64,000 nt of DNA. It comes from DATLLN01 sp963720885 (lineage in GTDB: Bacteria > Actinomycetota > Thermoleophilia > Gaiellales > JAICJC01). The notes beneath the pieces were generated by a model. The model made no database searches. It saw only the letters and a list, made by a program, of their open reading frames with translations, and was not told where the DNA came from. Every line of letters starts with the position of its first letter. Within the stretch, counting starts at the first letter, position 1. A program made the position numbers and the translations under genes. The stretch spans positions 372,001-436,000 of the forward strand of contig CAVRGW010000002.1 of NCBI GenBank assembly GCA_963720885.1, read 5' to 3'. Shown here one piece after another: positions 51,215 to 59,670 of the stretch.

Positions 51215-51826
51215 ATGGCCAGGGTCGTCGACGACGAGATGCGCGCCTACTACGAGCGGCGGGCGCCCGAGTACGACGACTGGTGGCTCGGCCGCGGCCG
51301 GTACGCCGAGCTCGACCGTCCCGGCTGGCACGGCGAGGTCGAGCAGCTGATCGGCGTGCTCGCTGGGCTGCCGCCGGCGCGGGTGCTGGACGTGGCCTGC
51401 GGCACCGGCTTCCTGACCCGCCACCTGCGTGGCGAGGTGACCGGCCTCGACCAGAGCGCGTCGATGCTCGAGATCACCGCGTCCCGCGGCGCCGGCATCC
51501 GCACCGTCCAGGGAGACGCCGTGCCGCTGCCGTTCGCCGACGGCACGTTCGACCGCGTGCTGACCGGGCACTTCTACGGCCACCTGCTGGCCGAGGAGCG
51601 AGCAGCGTTCCTGGCAGAGGCCCGCCGGGTGGCCAGCGAGCTGGTGGTCGTCGACTCGGCGGAACGCGACGGCCAGCCGGCGGAGCAGTGGCAGGAGCGG
51701 ATCCTGAACGACGGCTCCAGCCACCGCGTCTACAAGCGCTTCTTCACCGGCGAAGGGCTCGCCGCCGAGCTGGGCGGCGGAAGCGTCCTGTTCGACGGGC
51801 GCTGGTTCGTCGCCGTGTCGGCCTAG
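51215..51826 (+). CDS. Class I SAM-dependent methyltransferase
   Basis: 203 residues. YYERRAPEYDDWW opens the family; motif I is VLDVACGTGFLTRHL (about 53-67), the acidic loop GLDQSASML follows, then QGDAVPLPFADGTFDRVLTGHFYGHL (motifs II/III). A small methyltransferase11-type enzyme acting on an unknown small molecule. Divergent from the HExxH gene with a 40-base gap. Confidence 0.85.
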   Translation: MARVVDDEMRAYYERRAPEYDDWWLGRGRYAELDRPGWHGEVEQLIGVLAGLPPARVLDVACGTGFLTRHLRGEVTGLDQSASMLEITASRGAGIRTVQGDAVPLPFADGTFDRVLTGHFYGHLLAEERAAFLAEARRVASELVVVDSAERDGQPAEQWQERILNDGSSHRVYKRFFTGEGLAAELGGGSVLFDGRWFVAVSA

Positions 51827-51861
51827 GGAACCGGCGCCCGGCGCGCGCCGTCTGACCGGGC

Positions 51862-52323
51862 ATGAGAATCGCGTGCATCGTGCTGGGAGCCCTGGCGCTG
51901 GCCGGCTGCGGCAGCGGCGTCGGCACGCCGAGCGGCTCGAACGCGCCGCCGGGATCGGCGCCGGCCGCAGGCGGCACCATCCCGCCGCCCGCCTACATCG
52001 AGTTCGGGGAGCCCGGGCACTGGATGTCACGCGGCTCGAGCTGCTGGTCGAGCGGCGGCGTCACCGGCTGCCTGGACGCGGCGTCGCCCGAGAACGACCC
52101 GAACCTGCCCGAGCTGATCGTCGGTCGAGACGCCATCGGACGGATCCACCTGGGTTTCGAACCCTCAAGTGCGCACCTGACGATCGGCGGCGTGCCGGTG
52201 CGCGTGCACGCGGACAGGACGATCACATTCACGGCGCACCGCCCCGGCATCGTGCTGCTCGACGTCCGCCAGGAGCACGGCAGCGCGAGCTACGACGCCC
52301 GCATCCGGTTCGCCCGGGACTGA
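51862..52323 (+). CDS. Secreted lipoprotein, hypothetical
   Basis: 153 residues, intact. MRIACIVLGALALAGC is a lipobox signal; then a Pro/Gly-rich linker, a Cys pair (GSSCWSSGGVT, GCLDAASP) and a beta-sandwich ending in IVLLDVRQEHGSASYDARIRF. Lies 36 bases after the methyltransferase gene. Confidence 0.65.
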   Translation: MRIACIVLGALALAGCGSGVGTPSGSNAPPGSAPAAGGTIPPPAYIEFGEPGHWMSRGSSCWSSGGVTGCLDAASPENDPNLPELIVGRDAIGRIHLGFEPSSAHLTIGGVPVRVHADRTITFTAHRPGIVLLDVRQEHGSASYDARIRFARD

Positions 52324-52327
52324 CCGC

Positions 52328-52498
52328 CTAGAACCAGGCGGCGTCCGAGCTCTGCCGGGGGAAGAGCGCGCAAACACCCAGCGCGATCACGCCGAACATG
52401 AACCCGAGCATGGCCCAGATCACGGTGTTGCGGTTCTTGCGCTGCGCGACCCACGCGGTCGCGGCGCCGAGCACGAGGCAGGCGACGAATCCGGCCAT
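52328..52498 (-). CDS. Two-span membrane peptide (56 residues)
   Basis: MAGFVACLVLGAATAWVAQRK, then VIWAMLGFMFGVIALGVCALFP. Clean frame from ATG 52498 to TAG; ends 5 bases from the convergent lipoprotein gene. Widespread small actinobacterial membrane-protein layout. Confidence 0.5.
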   Translation of the reverse strand: MAGFVACLVLGAATAWVAQRKNRNTVIWAMLGFMFGVIALGVCALFPRQSSDAAWF

Positions 52499-52536
52499 GC
52501 CTTCGGTATCGGCGTACGGCGCGCCGCGCCTGAGCG

Positions 52537-53475
52537 TCAGTCGCGCGTGGTCGCCTCGGGGCCGCCCAGCGCGACCCGGGCGCGCGCGGTCACCAGGTGG
52601 TACAGCACCAGCAGCTGGACGATCGCCAGCGAGTCCGAGCGGTGCAGCGCGGTGCCCAGCGTGAACTCCCCCAGCCGCTCGCTGCGCAGGTGGCTGGCGA
52701 AGTGCATGTGCTCCCAGATCCGCTCCTCCAGCTCCAGCGCGCGGGCCGGCGTGAGACGGCCCGGCACCCGCAGATCCTGGTCGTCGCCCGCTGCCAGCAG
52801 CTGGAGCCCGTCATCGCCGTCGCCGACCACGTCGGACAGGTCGGGGTGCGGCAGCCCGGGCCGGAGCAGCAGGTGGGCATCGAGATGCGTGGCATCGGCC
52901 GTGTCGCCCTCGTCGGCGCCGGCCGGCGGAGCGAACCGCACGACCATGTCCGCGTGGTGGCGCTGCGGGCGGATGAATCGCTCGGAGTCGGCCTCGCGGC
53001 GGTCGAGCTCATCGAGCACCTGCGTCGTCGTGTAGCCGCGGCGCGAGCAGTCGCGGACGACCTTCCACCGCCGCCGCAGGCTCTCCGGCGGATCGAGGAA
53101 TACGCGGATGTCGAAGCAGCCCCGCAGCTCGTCGGTGTGATAGCCGAGCAGCCCCTCGACGATCAGGAAGCGCCCCGCGCGGAGGTAGACCGGCGGCCCG
53201 AACGTGCCGTCCGCGTGGCGGTACACCGGCTTCAGGATCGGCTCGCCGCAGCGCAGCAGCTTCAGGTGCTGCGCCATCACGTCCATGTGGTTGCAGCCGG
53301 GCGCCAGCGGCGTCACGTCCATCCCCGCCCGCTGCGCCCGGTCGTACCGGTGGTAGTCGTCCAGGCATACGTGCGACACCTGCTCCTGCCCGAGCACGCG
53401 CACGAGCCCGCGGGTGAGCGTGGTCTTGCCGCTGGCGGAGTCGCCGACGACGCCGAGGATGATCGGACGCGCCAT
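52537..53475 (-). CDS. Phosphoribulokinase/uridine-kinase-family P-loop kinase
   Basis: 312 residues. Walker A GVVGDSASGKTTLTR (residues 8-22), then CLDDYHRYDRAQRAGM (about 37-52), the signature of phosphoribulokinase, plus CNHMDVMAQHL and VEGLLGYHTDELR. It would phosphorylate a sugar phosphate, classically ribulose-5-phosphate in the Calvin cycle; no Rubisco gene is in the window. It diverges from a LysR regulator, the arrangement seen with CbbR and cbb genes. Confidence 0.8.
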   Translation of the reverse strand: MARPIILGVVGDSASGKTTLTRGLVRVLGQEQVSHVCLDDYHRYDRAQRAGMDVTPLAPGCNHMDVMAQHLKLLRCGEPILKPVYRHADGTFGPPVYLRAGRFLIVEGLLGYHTDELRGCFDIRVFLDPPESLRRRWKVVRDCSRRGYTTTQVLDELDRREADSERFIRPQRHHADMVVRFAPPAGADEGDTADATHLDAHLLLRPGLPHPDLSDVVGDGDDGLQLLAAGDDQDLRVPGRLTPARALELEERIWEHMHFASHLRSERLGEFTLGTALHRSDSLAIVQLLVLYHLVTARARVALGGPEATTRD

Positions 53476-53519
53476 GGGCCGGTCAGCCTACCGCGATCCT
53501 CGACTCTGTAGGCCCAGAT

Positions 53520-53556
53520 GCAGCCTGTCCCCGATTGATAACGTTTTGGTGCAATG
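53520..53556. promoter_or_regulatory. Candidate LysR operator between the kinase and regulator genes
   Basis: The only AT-rich patch of the 78-base divergent gap, ttgataacgttttggtgcaa, is an imperfect dyad overlapping the regulator's start. LysR proteins bind such T-n11-A dyads. The other end holds the kinase start. Confidence 0.45.
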
Positions 53557-54435
53557 ACGTTCGGCCAGCTCAAGACCTTCCTCACCGTCGCCCGCACCGG
53601 CTCCGTGCGCGGCGCCGCGGCCGAGCTGGTGGTCACCGAGCCCGCCGTGTCGGCCGCCGTCTCGGCACTCCAGCGTGAGCTCGGGGTCGAGCTGGTCGCC
53701 CGCCAGGGCCGTGGCATCGTCTTGACCGACGCCGGCGAGACGCTGGCACGGTACGCAGCCGAGCTGCTCGGCGTCCGCGACCAGGCGCTGCGCGAGCTGC
53801 ACGGCACGCGCACGCTGCGGCTGGCAGCGGTGACCACCGCCGGCGAGTACGTCGTACCGCCCATCCTCAAGGCGTTCCAGGGCGAGCGGCCGGACGTCGG
53901 CGTGTCGCTCGAGGTGGGCAACCGCGCCAGGGTGTTCGAGCGCCTGCTGCGCCGCGAAGCGGATCTGGCGATCGGTGGCAGACCCCCGGCCGGGTCGGGC
54001 ATCACCGGCACGCCCTTCCTCGACTACCGTTTGGTGGTGGTCGCCGCCGCAGACCACCCGGTGGAGGATCCGGAGGCCGAGACCTGGCTGCTGCGGGAGC
54101 AGGGATCGGGGACGCGGGCAGCGGTCGAGGGGTTCCTGGATGAGCACGGCATCCGCCCGCGCTCGACGATGACCCTGGGGTCGAACGGCGCGATCAAGCA
54201 GGCCGTCGCGGTGGGCCTGGGGATCAGCCTGCTCTCGACGCACGCGGCGGGAGCCGAGTTGGCGAACGGGACGCTGCGTCGCGTGCGCGTCCAGGGCGCG
54301 CCGCTGCGCCGGTCGTGGTACGTGCTGCGCCGGGACGCGGGGCGGGAGCTGCCCGAGTCCGCAGCGTTCCGTGCATTCTGCGAATCGCGGCCGGCGAAGG
54401 CCGCAGTGCTGGCTGCGATCAGGCCCGCGGCGTAG
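53554..54435 (+). CDS. LysR-family transcriptional regulator (CbbR-like)
   Basis: 293 residues. The N-terminal HTH is standard: FGQLKTFLTVARTGSVRGAAAELVVTEPAVSAAVSALQ (residues 3-40), followed by the linker helix and a periplasmic-binding-like effector domain (residues 88-290). Divergent transcription from the phosphoribulokinase-type gene and overall pattern suggest a CbbR-like control of that gene. The downstream PLP gene starts 10 bases after its stop and may be co-transcribed. Confidence 0.85.
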   Translation: MTFGQLKTFLTVARTGSVRGAAAELVVTEPAVSAAVSALQRELGVELVARQGRGIVLTDAGETLARYAAELLGVRDQALRELHGTRTLRLAAVTTAGEYVVPPILKAFQGERPDVGVSLEVGNRARVFERLLRREADLAIGGRPPAGSGITGTPFLDYRLVVVAAADHPVEDPEAETWLLREQGSGTRAAVEGFLDEHGIRPRSTMTLGSNGAIKQAVAVGLGISLLSTHAAGAELANGTLRRVRVQGAPLRRSWYVLRRDAGRELPESAAFRAFCESRPAKAAVLAAIRPAA

Positions 54436-54444
54436 GCTACGGCC

Positions 54445-55569
54445 GTGGCTGAGCGGGTCGAGACCAGGCTGGTGACGGGCGGGCGGGCACACGGACCGGG
54501 TGCGCCGCTGGGCCAGTCCGTGATCCTGTCCAGCACGTACCGGCTGGGCGCCGAGCTCGAGTATGGCCGCGATGGCAACGCGACTTGGGCCGCACTCGAG
54601 AACCTGGTCGGCGAGCTCGAAGGCGGCCAAGCGGTCGCGTTCGGCTCGGGGCTCGCCGCCTGTGCGGCGGTGCTCGACGCCGTGCCGGCCGGCGCAGCAG
54701 TGGTCGCGCCGCGGTCGGCCTACCACGGCTTCACGGATCAGCTCCGCGCCCGCGAGGCGGTCGGCCGGCTGACCGTTCGCTGGGTTGACATCGCCGATGC
54801 GGAGGCCGTCGCGGAGGCCGCCCGCGGCGCGGCCATGGTCTGGCTGGAGACGCCGAGCAACCCGCTGATGGCGATCGCCGACATCGCTGCCGCGGCCGCC
54901 ACGCGCGACCCCGGCTCGCTGCTGGTGGTCGACAGCACCTTCGCGACGCCGCTGCTCCAGCGCCCGATCGAGCACGGCGCGGACATCGTCATCCATAGCG
55001 CCACCAAGTACATCGGCGGCCACGCCGACCTGCTGCTCGGACTGGCCATCTGCCGCGACGCGTCCGCCGCCAGGGCGCTGTGGGCGGTCAGGCACCGGGA
55101 GGGCGCGATCCCCGGCGCACTGGAGGCCTTCCTGGCGCTGCGCGGGCTACGCACGCTGGGCGTCCGCCTGGAGCGGGCGCAGTCCAACGCCGGCGAGTTG
55201 GCCCGCCGTCTCGAGTCGCATCCCGCGGTCACCCGCGTCCGCTACCCCGGCCTGCCCGACGACCCCGGGCACGTCGTCGCCTCGCGGCAGATGGACGGCT
55301 ACGGGGCGATGCTGTCGTTCGAGACGCTGGGCGACGCGGCGGCGGCCGACGCCGTCTGTGAGCGTGTCCGCGTGGTCACCGCCGCGACCAGCCTGGGCGG
55401 CATCGAGAGCCTGATCGAGCGACGCGCCCGGTACGCCTCGGAGCGCCTCAGCGGCACGCCGCCGACGCTGCTGCGGTTGTCCGTCGGCATCGAGCACGTC
55501 GAGGATCTGTGGGCCGACCTCGACCAGGCGCTGCAGCCCGCCGTCAGCTCAGGCGCGGCCGCGCGGTAA
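54445..55569 (+). CDS. Cystathionine gamma-synthase/lyase-family PLP enzyme
   Basis: 374 residues from GTG. FGSGLAACAAVLDAV and VVDSTFATPLLQRPIEHGADIVIHSATKYIGGHADLLLG contain the PLP-binding Asp and the Schiff-base Lys (ATK). The C-terminal domain has the catalytic loop SLGGIESLIE. It belongs to the Cys/Met metabolism PLP family (gamma-synthases, beta/gamma-lyases); exact substrate open. Its 3' end overlaps the convergent transporter by 26 bases. Confidence 0.88.
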   Translation: MAERVETRLVTGGRAHGPGAPLGQSVILSSTYRLGAELEYGRDGNATWAALENLVGELEGGQAVAFGSGLAACAAVLDAVPAGAAVVAPRSAYHGFTDQLRAREAVGRLTVRWVDIADAEAVAEAARGAAMVWLETPSNPLMAIADIAAAAATRDPGSLLVVDSTFATPLLQRPIEHGADIVIHSATKYIGGHADLLLGLAICRDASAARALWAVRHREGAIPGALEAFLALRGLRTLGVRLERAQSNAGELARRLESHPAVTRVRYPGLPDDPGHVVASRQMDGYGAMLSFETLGDAAAADAVCERVRVVTAATSLGGIESLIERRARYASERLSGTPPTLLRLSVGIEHVEDLWADLDQALQPAVSSGAAAR

Positions 55570-56440
55570 CGGCCACCGCCACCGCGGCGACGATCACCGC
55601 CGTGGCGGCAAGGGTGGCGGCGTCCAGCGTCTCGTCCGCCAGCGCCCATCCCAGCAGCACCGCCACCACCGGGTTGACGAACGCATAGGTCGCGACCCGG
55701 GTCGGCGCGACCCGGCCCAGCAGCCACATGTATGCCGAGAAGGTGACGACCGTGCCGGCAAGGATCAGGTAGCTCAGCCCCAGCACCGACTTGCCACTGA
55801 TCGCCGAGACGTCGACCGATTCGCCGAACGGCGCGACCGCCGAGAGCATCACGCCGCCGCACAGCAGCGCCGCGCCACCGGCCGCCAGCGGCGAGTGCGG
55901 CACCGGGACGATTCTGCTGAGCACCGTCCCGGCCGCCCACGAGAACGCGCAGAACAGCAGGAGCGCGGCGTCGATCCCCGACAGCCCGCCGCCGCTGCCC
56001 TGGGCGGCGACCAGCACGGCCACGCCCAGGAACGCCGCCAGCAGGGCGACCGCGGTGCGTGCCGTCGGCGGCCCGGCGTCGGTCAGTCGCCACGCCAGCA
56101 GCGGGACGAACAGCGGGATCGTGGCGAGGCAGAGCGCGGCGATGCCCGAGGGGACGAACTGCTCCTCGTGCGCCAGCAGGCCGTGGCATCCGACGAAGAA
56201 CAGCATGCCGACGACCGCCGAGCCGCTCCACTCACGAGCGGCGGGCCACGGGGCGCCGCGCTCGGTGACCCGCCACATCCCGAGCAGGATGGCGCCGCCG
56301 ATCAGACACCGAATCGCCATCATCGACAACGGGGGGATCGTCTCGACCGCCCAGGCGATCGCCAGAAACGTCGACCCCCACACGAAGTACACCGCGGCGA
56401 ACGCTGCGAGCACGGGGAGTCGCGACCGGTCGGACACCAC
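55544..56440 (-). CDS. EamA/DMT-family exporter
   Basis: 298 residues, ten hydrophobic helices in two EamA halves (residues 5-140 and 150-290). Typical motifs: YFVWGSTFLAIAWAVETIPP in the first half and the matching AGTVVTFSAYMWLLGRVAPTRVATYAFVNPVVAVLLGW in the second. Members export amino acids or other metabolites; overlap with the PLP gene hints at a sulfur amino acid but does not show it. Confidence 0.88.
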   Translation of the reverse strand: MVSDRSRLPVLAAFAAVYFVWGSTFLAIAWAVETIPPLSMMAIRCLIGGAILLGMWRVTERGAPWPAAREWSGSAVVGMLFFVGCHGLLAHEEQFVPSGIAALCLATIPLFVPLLAWRLTDAGPPTARTAVALLAAFLGVAVLVAAQGSGGGLSGIDAALLLFCAFSWAAGTVLSRIVPVPHSPLAAGGAALLCGGVMLSAVAPFGESVDVSAISGKSVLGLSYLILAGTVVTFSAYMWLLGRVAPTRVATYAFVNPVVAVLLGWALADETLDAATLAATAVIVAAVAVAVTARPRLS

Positions 56441-56488
56441 CGCACGCTAGATGGCCGCACGCCGTGTTGTGCCGTATCATTTCGAGGC

Positions 56489-56836
56489 ATGCGTCACGTG
56501 CGCCGGATACGGCCGCTCGCCTGGGTGCTGCTGGCTGCCGGCGTGGGACTGCTGGCGCTGTCCTTCGCCCTTGATCCGACGCCGGCGACCCACGTTCTCG
56601 AGCACGGCCGCAAGGTCACGGTCCACCATGACAACGGCCTTGACTACGCGATCACCGCGAGCAGGCTTGCGGGCATCGCGCTGCTGATCGCCGGCGCGTA
56701 CCTCGGCTACCGCAGCGTGCACCCGGACGAGCTGGTGGTCGACGACGAGTTGCCGCCGTCGACCCTTGACCGCTACGCCGGCACCACCCTGCCGGAACAC
56801 GGCGACCCATCGAGCTTGCCGCCCGGGATCGGATGA
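56489..56836 (+). CDS. Two-span membrane protein, hypothetical
   Basis: 115 residues from ATG 56489. Helices LAWVLLAAGVGLLALSFAL and LAGIALLIAGAYLGYRSV around an external loop (HVLEHGRKVTVHHDNGLD); Pro/Asp-rich cytosolic tail. Coupled by ATGA to the next small gene. Confidence 0.6.
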   Translation: MRHVRRIRPLAWVLLAAGVGLLALSFALDPTPATHVLEHGRKVTVHHDNGLDYAITASRLAGIALLIAGAYLGYRSVHPDELVVDDELPPSTLDRYAGTTLPEHGDPSSLPPGIG

Positions 56837-56913
56837 CCGTTCTCGCGGTCATCGTGTTCGCCCTGCTGGCGGCGGTGACGGCGTACCTGTACGTCACCAA
56901 GCGCCAGCGCTGA
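56833..56913 (+). CDS. 26-residue single-span membrane peptide
   Basis: MTVLAVIVFALLAAVTAYLY followed by VTKRQR; ATG overlaps the preceding TGA. Tiny membrane partner of the upstream protein, by coupling. Confidence 0.5.
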   Translation: MTVLAVIVFALLAAVTAYLYVTKRQR

Positions 56914-56915
56914 GG

Positions 56916-57548
56916 TCAGCCGATTCCGGCGACCAGCTCGCGCAGCGTCCGCAGGTCGCCCGGCCCGGAGCCGGTGATCCGAGCGCCGGTCACGTAGGTG
57001 CCGCCGGCATCCGTGCGCACGGCGACCGCCTGTGCTTCGAGGTGCAACCGGCGTCCCCGCGCGTCGAACTCGAGCACGAACTCGTCGTTGCGGGTGACCG
57101 CGAACTCGCTCGAGATCCGCACGCCCGTCTCTGACACGTCGTCGATCCGCACCTGATACTCGTTGCCCGGCACGGCGTTGACGCAGTGGACGGCCCGCAG
57201 CAGGCCCGCGGCGTGCAGTTCGGTGCGGGCGGACTCGCGGCCCAGGTCCGCCGGCTCCGCCGCCTCCACCCTGAACACGGCGATCGCCTGCTCGGTGCTG
57301 TGGAACTCGGCATCGTCGAGCACGGCGTCGGCCACCCACGGCTTGCCGGCAATCGACCACCGCAGCTTCACCGTCTGCACCCCGACCAGGCTCAGCCTGG
57401 GCACCAGCGCGCGGATCACGAAGCCGTCGACCGACTGCGGGGCGACCCGCAGCTCGGTTCCCTCCTGCGTCGTTGCCGAGACCGACGACAGCCCGATGAG
57501 TGCTGCCACCGCATCGCGGGCGACCTGCGCAGGCTGGTCTCCCTCCAT
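56916..57548 (-). CDS. PilZ-like domain protein
   Basis: 210 residues. The C-terminal domain has VRIDDVSETGVRISSEF (D-x-S-x-x-G type), LEFDARGRRLHLEAQAVAV and GTYVTGARITG, a PilZ-type barrel; no RxxxR motif is obvious, so cyclic di-GMP binding is doubtful. The start ATG overlaps the stop of P5C dehydrogenase (TGATG), so it is translated with it. Confidence 0.6.
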   Translation of the reverse strand: MEGDQPAQVARDAVAALIGLSSVSATTQEGTELRVAPQSVDGFVIRALVPRLSLVGVQTVKLRWSIAGKPWVADAVLDDAEFHSTEQAIAVFRVEAAEPADLGRESARTELHAAGLLRAVHCVNAVPGNEYQVRIDDVSETGVRISSEFAVTRNDEFVLEFDARGRRLHLEAQAVAVRTDAGGTYVTGARITGSGPGDLRTLRELVAGIG

Positions 57549-59173
57549 CACTCCTCCGCCATGAACGGATAGCGGTAGTCGCTCGGCGGGACGAACGTCT
57601 CCTTGATGGTGCGCGGGCTGACCCACCGGATCAGGTTCCACATCGAGCCGGCCTTGTCGTTGGTGCCGGACGCGCGCGCGCCGCCGAACGGCTGCTGGCC
57701 GACGACGGCGCCGGTCGGCTTGTCGTTGACGTAGAAGTTGCCGGCGGCGTCGCGCAGCGCGTGGTGCGCCGTCTCGATGGCGGCACGGTCGGTCGAGAAG
57801 ATCGAACCCGTCAGGGCGTAGGGCGACGTGCCGTTGACGACCTCCAGCGTGTCGTCGAACTTCTTCTCGTCGTAGACGTACGCCGTGACCACGGGGCCGA
57901 ACAGCTCGCGCTGCATGAGATCGAAGTCCGGATCGGTGGTCGCCACCACCGTCGGCTTGACGAAGTAGCCCTGGGCGTCGTCCGCGTCGCCGCCGACCAC
58001 CACCTCGGCCTGGCTGCGGGCCAGCTCGATGGCGTCCACCTGAGTCTTGTAGGCGTTGCCGTCGATGACAGCACCCATGAAGTTCCGGAAGTCCTGGACG
58101 TCGCCGACCTGGATCTGGTCGACGTCCTGCTCCAGCCGCTCGCGGATCCTCGGCCACAGGTTCGACGGCGCGTAGACCCGGGATGCGGCCGAGCACTTCT
58201 GGCCCTGGTACTCGAACGAGCCGCGGACGATCGCCGTCGCAACGGCGTCCGGATCGGCCGACGGGTGGGCGACGATGAAGTCCTTGCCGCCGGTCTCCCC
58301 GACGATCCGCGGATACGACTTGTAGCTCGCGATGTTGTTGCCCACGGTGCGCCACATGTCCTGGAACACGGCCGTCGACCCGGTGAAGTGGATGCCGGCC
58401 AGCTCGGGGCTGTCGAGCGCCGCCGCGCCGATCGCCGAGCCCGGGCCGAGCACCATGTTGATCACGCCCGGCGGCAGGCCCGCCTCCTCGAACATCTTCA
58501 TCAGGAAGTAGCTCGAGTAGATGGCCGTCGACGCCGGCTTCAGTACCACCGTGTTGCCCATCAGGGCAGGTGCGGTCGACAGGTTGCCTGCGATGGCGGT
58601 GAAGTTGAAGGGGGCGACCGCGAAGACGAAGCCCTCCAGCCCGCGGTACTCCAGCCGGTTCCAGACGCCGGGCGAGGACGTCGGCTGCTCCTCCAGGATC
58701 CGCCGCATGTACGACGCGTTGAACCGCAGGAAGTCGGTCAGCTCGCAGGCTGCGTCGATCTCGGCCTGGTACACAGTCTTCGACTGGCCGAGCATGGTCG
58801 CCGCGTTGATCGTGTCCCGCCACGGCCCGCTCAGCAGGTCTGCGGCCCGCAGGAACACCGCGGCCCGTTCCCACCACGGGGTCTCGGCCCACTCCTTGCG
58901 CGCCTTGCCGGCCGCGGCGATCGCGCGCTCGACCTCGGCCGCGCCGCCGACGTGGTACTCGGCCAGCACGTGCTCGTGGTCGTGGGGCTTCACCGACCGG
59001 GCGGTGGTGCCGGTTCGCACCTCCTCGCCGCCGATGATCATGGGGATCTCGATGCGCTGGCCGTTCAGCTCGGCGAGCCGCAGTTTCAGCGACGCCCGCT
59101 CGGGGGAGCCGGGGGCGTAGTCGCGCACGGGCTCATTGACCGGCGCGGGGAGGGTGAAGATGCCGTTGCTCAT
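57548..59173 (-). CDS. pruA: 1-pyrroline-5-carboxylate dehydrogenase
   Basis: 541 residues, the usual length of stand-alone P5C (glutamate-semialdehyde) dehydrogenase. Oxyanion Asn in AVAPFNFTAIAGNLS, NAD-site FTGSTAVFQ, general base Glu in RIVGETGGKDF, and catalytic Cys in YQGQKCSAASRVY; C-terminal QQPFGGARASGTNDKAG. It completes proline degradation, oxidising glutamate semialdehyde to glutamate. Proline dehydrogenase is not in the window. Confidence 0.93.
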   Translation of the reverse strand: MSNGIFTLPAPVNEPVRDYAPGSPERASLKLRLAELNGQRIEIPMIIGGEEVRTGTTARSVKPHDHEHVLAEYHVGGAAEVERAIAAAGKARKEWAETPWWERAAVFLRAADLLSGPWRDTINAATMLGQSKTVYQAEIDAACELTDFLRFNASYMRRILEEQPTSSPGVWNRLEYRGLEGFVFAVAPFNFTAIAGNLSTAPALMGNTVVLKPASTAIYSSYFLMKMFEEAGLPPGVINMVLGPGSAIGAAALDSPELAGIHFTGSTAVFQDMWRTVGNNIASYKSYPRIVGETGGKDFIVAHPSADPDAVATAIVRGSFEYQGQKCSAASRVYAPSNLWPRIRERLEQDVDQIQVGDVQDFRNFMGAVIDGNAYKTQVDAIELARSQAEVVVGGDADDAQGYFVKPTVVATTDPDFDLMQRELFGPVVTAYVYDEKKFDDTLEVVNGTSPYALTGSIFSTDRAAIETAHHALRDAAGNFYVNDKPTGAVVGQQPFGGARASGTNDKAGSMWNLIRWVSPRTIKETFVPPSDYRYPFMAEE

Positions 59174-59209
59174 AGCCGCCTAGCCTACTCCCGCGGAGCG
59201 CGCGCGGAC

Positions 59210-59617
59210 TCAGACGCCGGCGGGCGACTCGTTGGGCAGCCGCAGCAGGTCGCGGATCGACACGATCCCGACCAGCCGGTCGTCCTCGACCACCGGTACG
59301 TGTCGGAAGCCGCCATGGATCATCAGCGACGCTGCCTCGCCGTTGCTGGCGCCGCGGCCGACGGTGATCGGGTCGTGCGTCATCTGATCGGAGACGGTGC
59401 CGTCGATCGAGCCGGTGCCCACGGTGCGCAGCACGTCGCGCTCGGTGAGGATGCCCTTCAGCCGGTCGCCCTCGGTGACCAGGATCGCCCCCACGCGGCG
59501 CTCCGCCATGATGTGGGCCGCCTCAATCAGCGTGGTCGCCGGCGCGCAGGTGAGCAGCCTCGTCGTCATCGTGTTCGCGACGAGCTCGTCGGGTGCGCGC
59601 TGGTAGGCCGTGCTCAT
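59210..59617 (-). CDS. Tandem CBS-domain protein
   Basis: 135 residues, two CBS motifs: TTLIEAAHIMAERRVGAILVTEGDRLKGILTERDVLR (about 28-64) and ASLMIHGGFRHVPVVEDDRLVGIVSIRDLLR (about 96-126). CBS pairs bind adenosine nucleotides and act as energy sensors for partner proteins. Stands alone upstream of the P5C dehydrogenase on the same strand. Confidence 0.9.
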   Translation of the reverse strand: MSTAYQRAPDELVANTMTTRLLTCAPATTLIEAAHIMAERRVGAILVTEGDRLKGILTERDVLRTVGTGSIDGTVSDQMTHDPITVGRGASNGEAASLMIHGGFRHVPVVEDDRLVGIVSIRDLLRLPNESPAGV

Positions 59618-59670
59618 GAACCGCCGATCCTACCGCGTCCGGCGAATCGAGGACGGCCCCGGGATACCAT

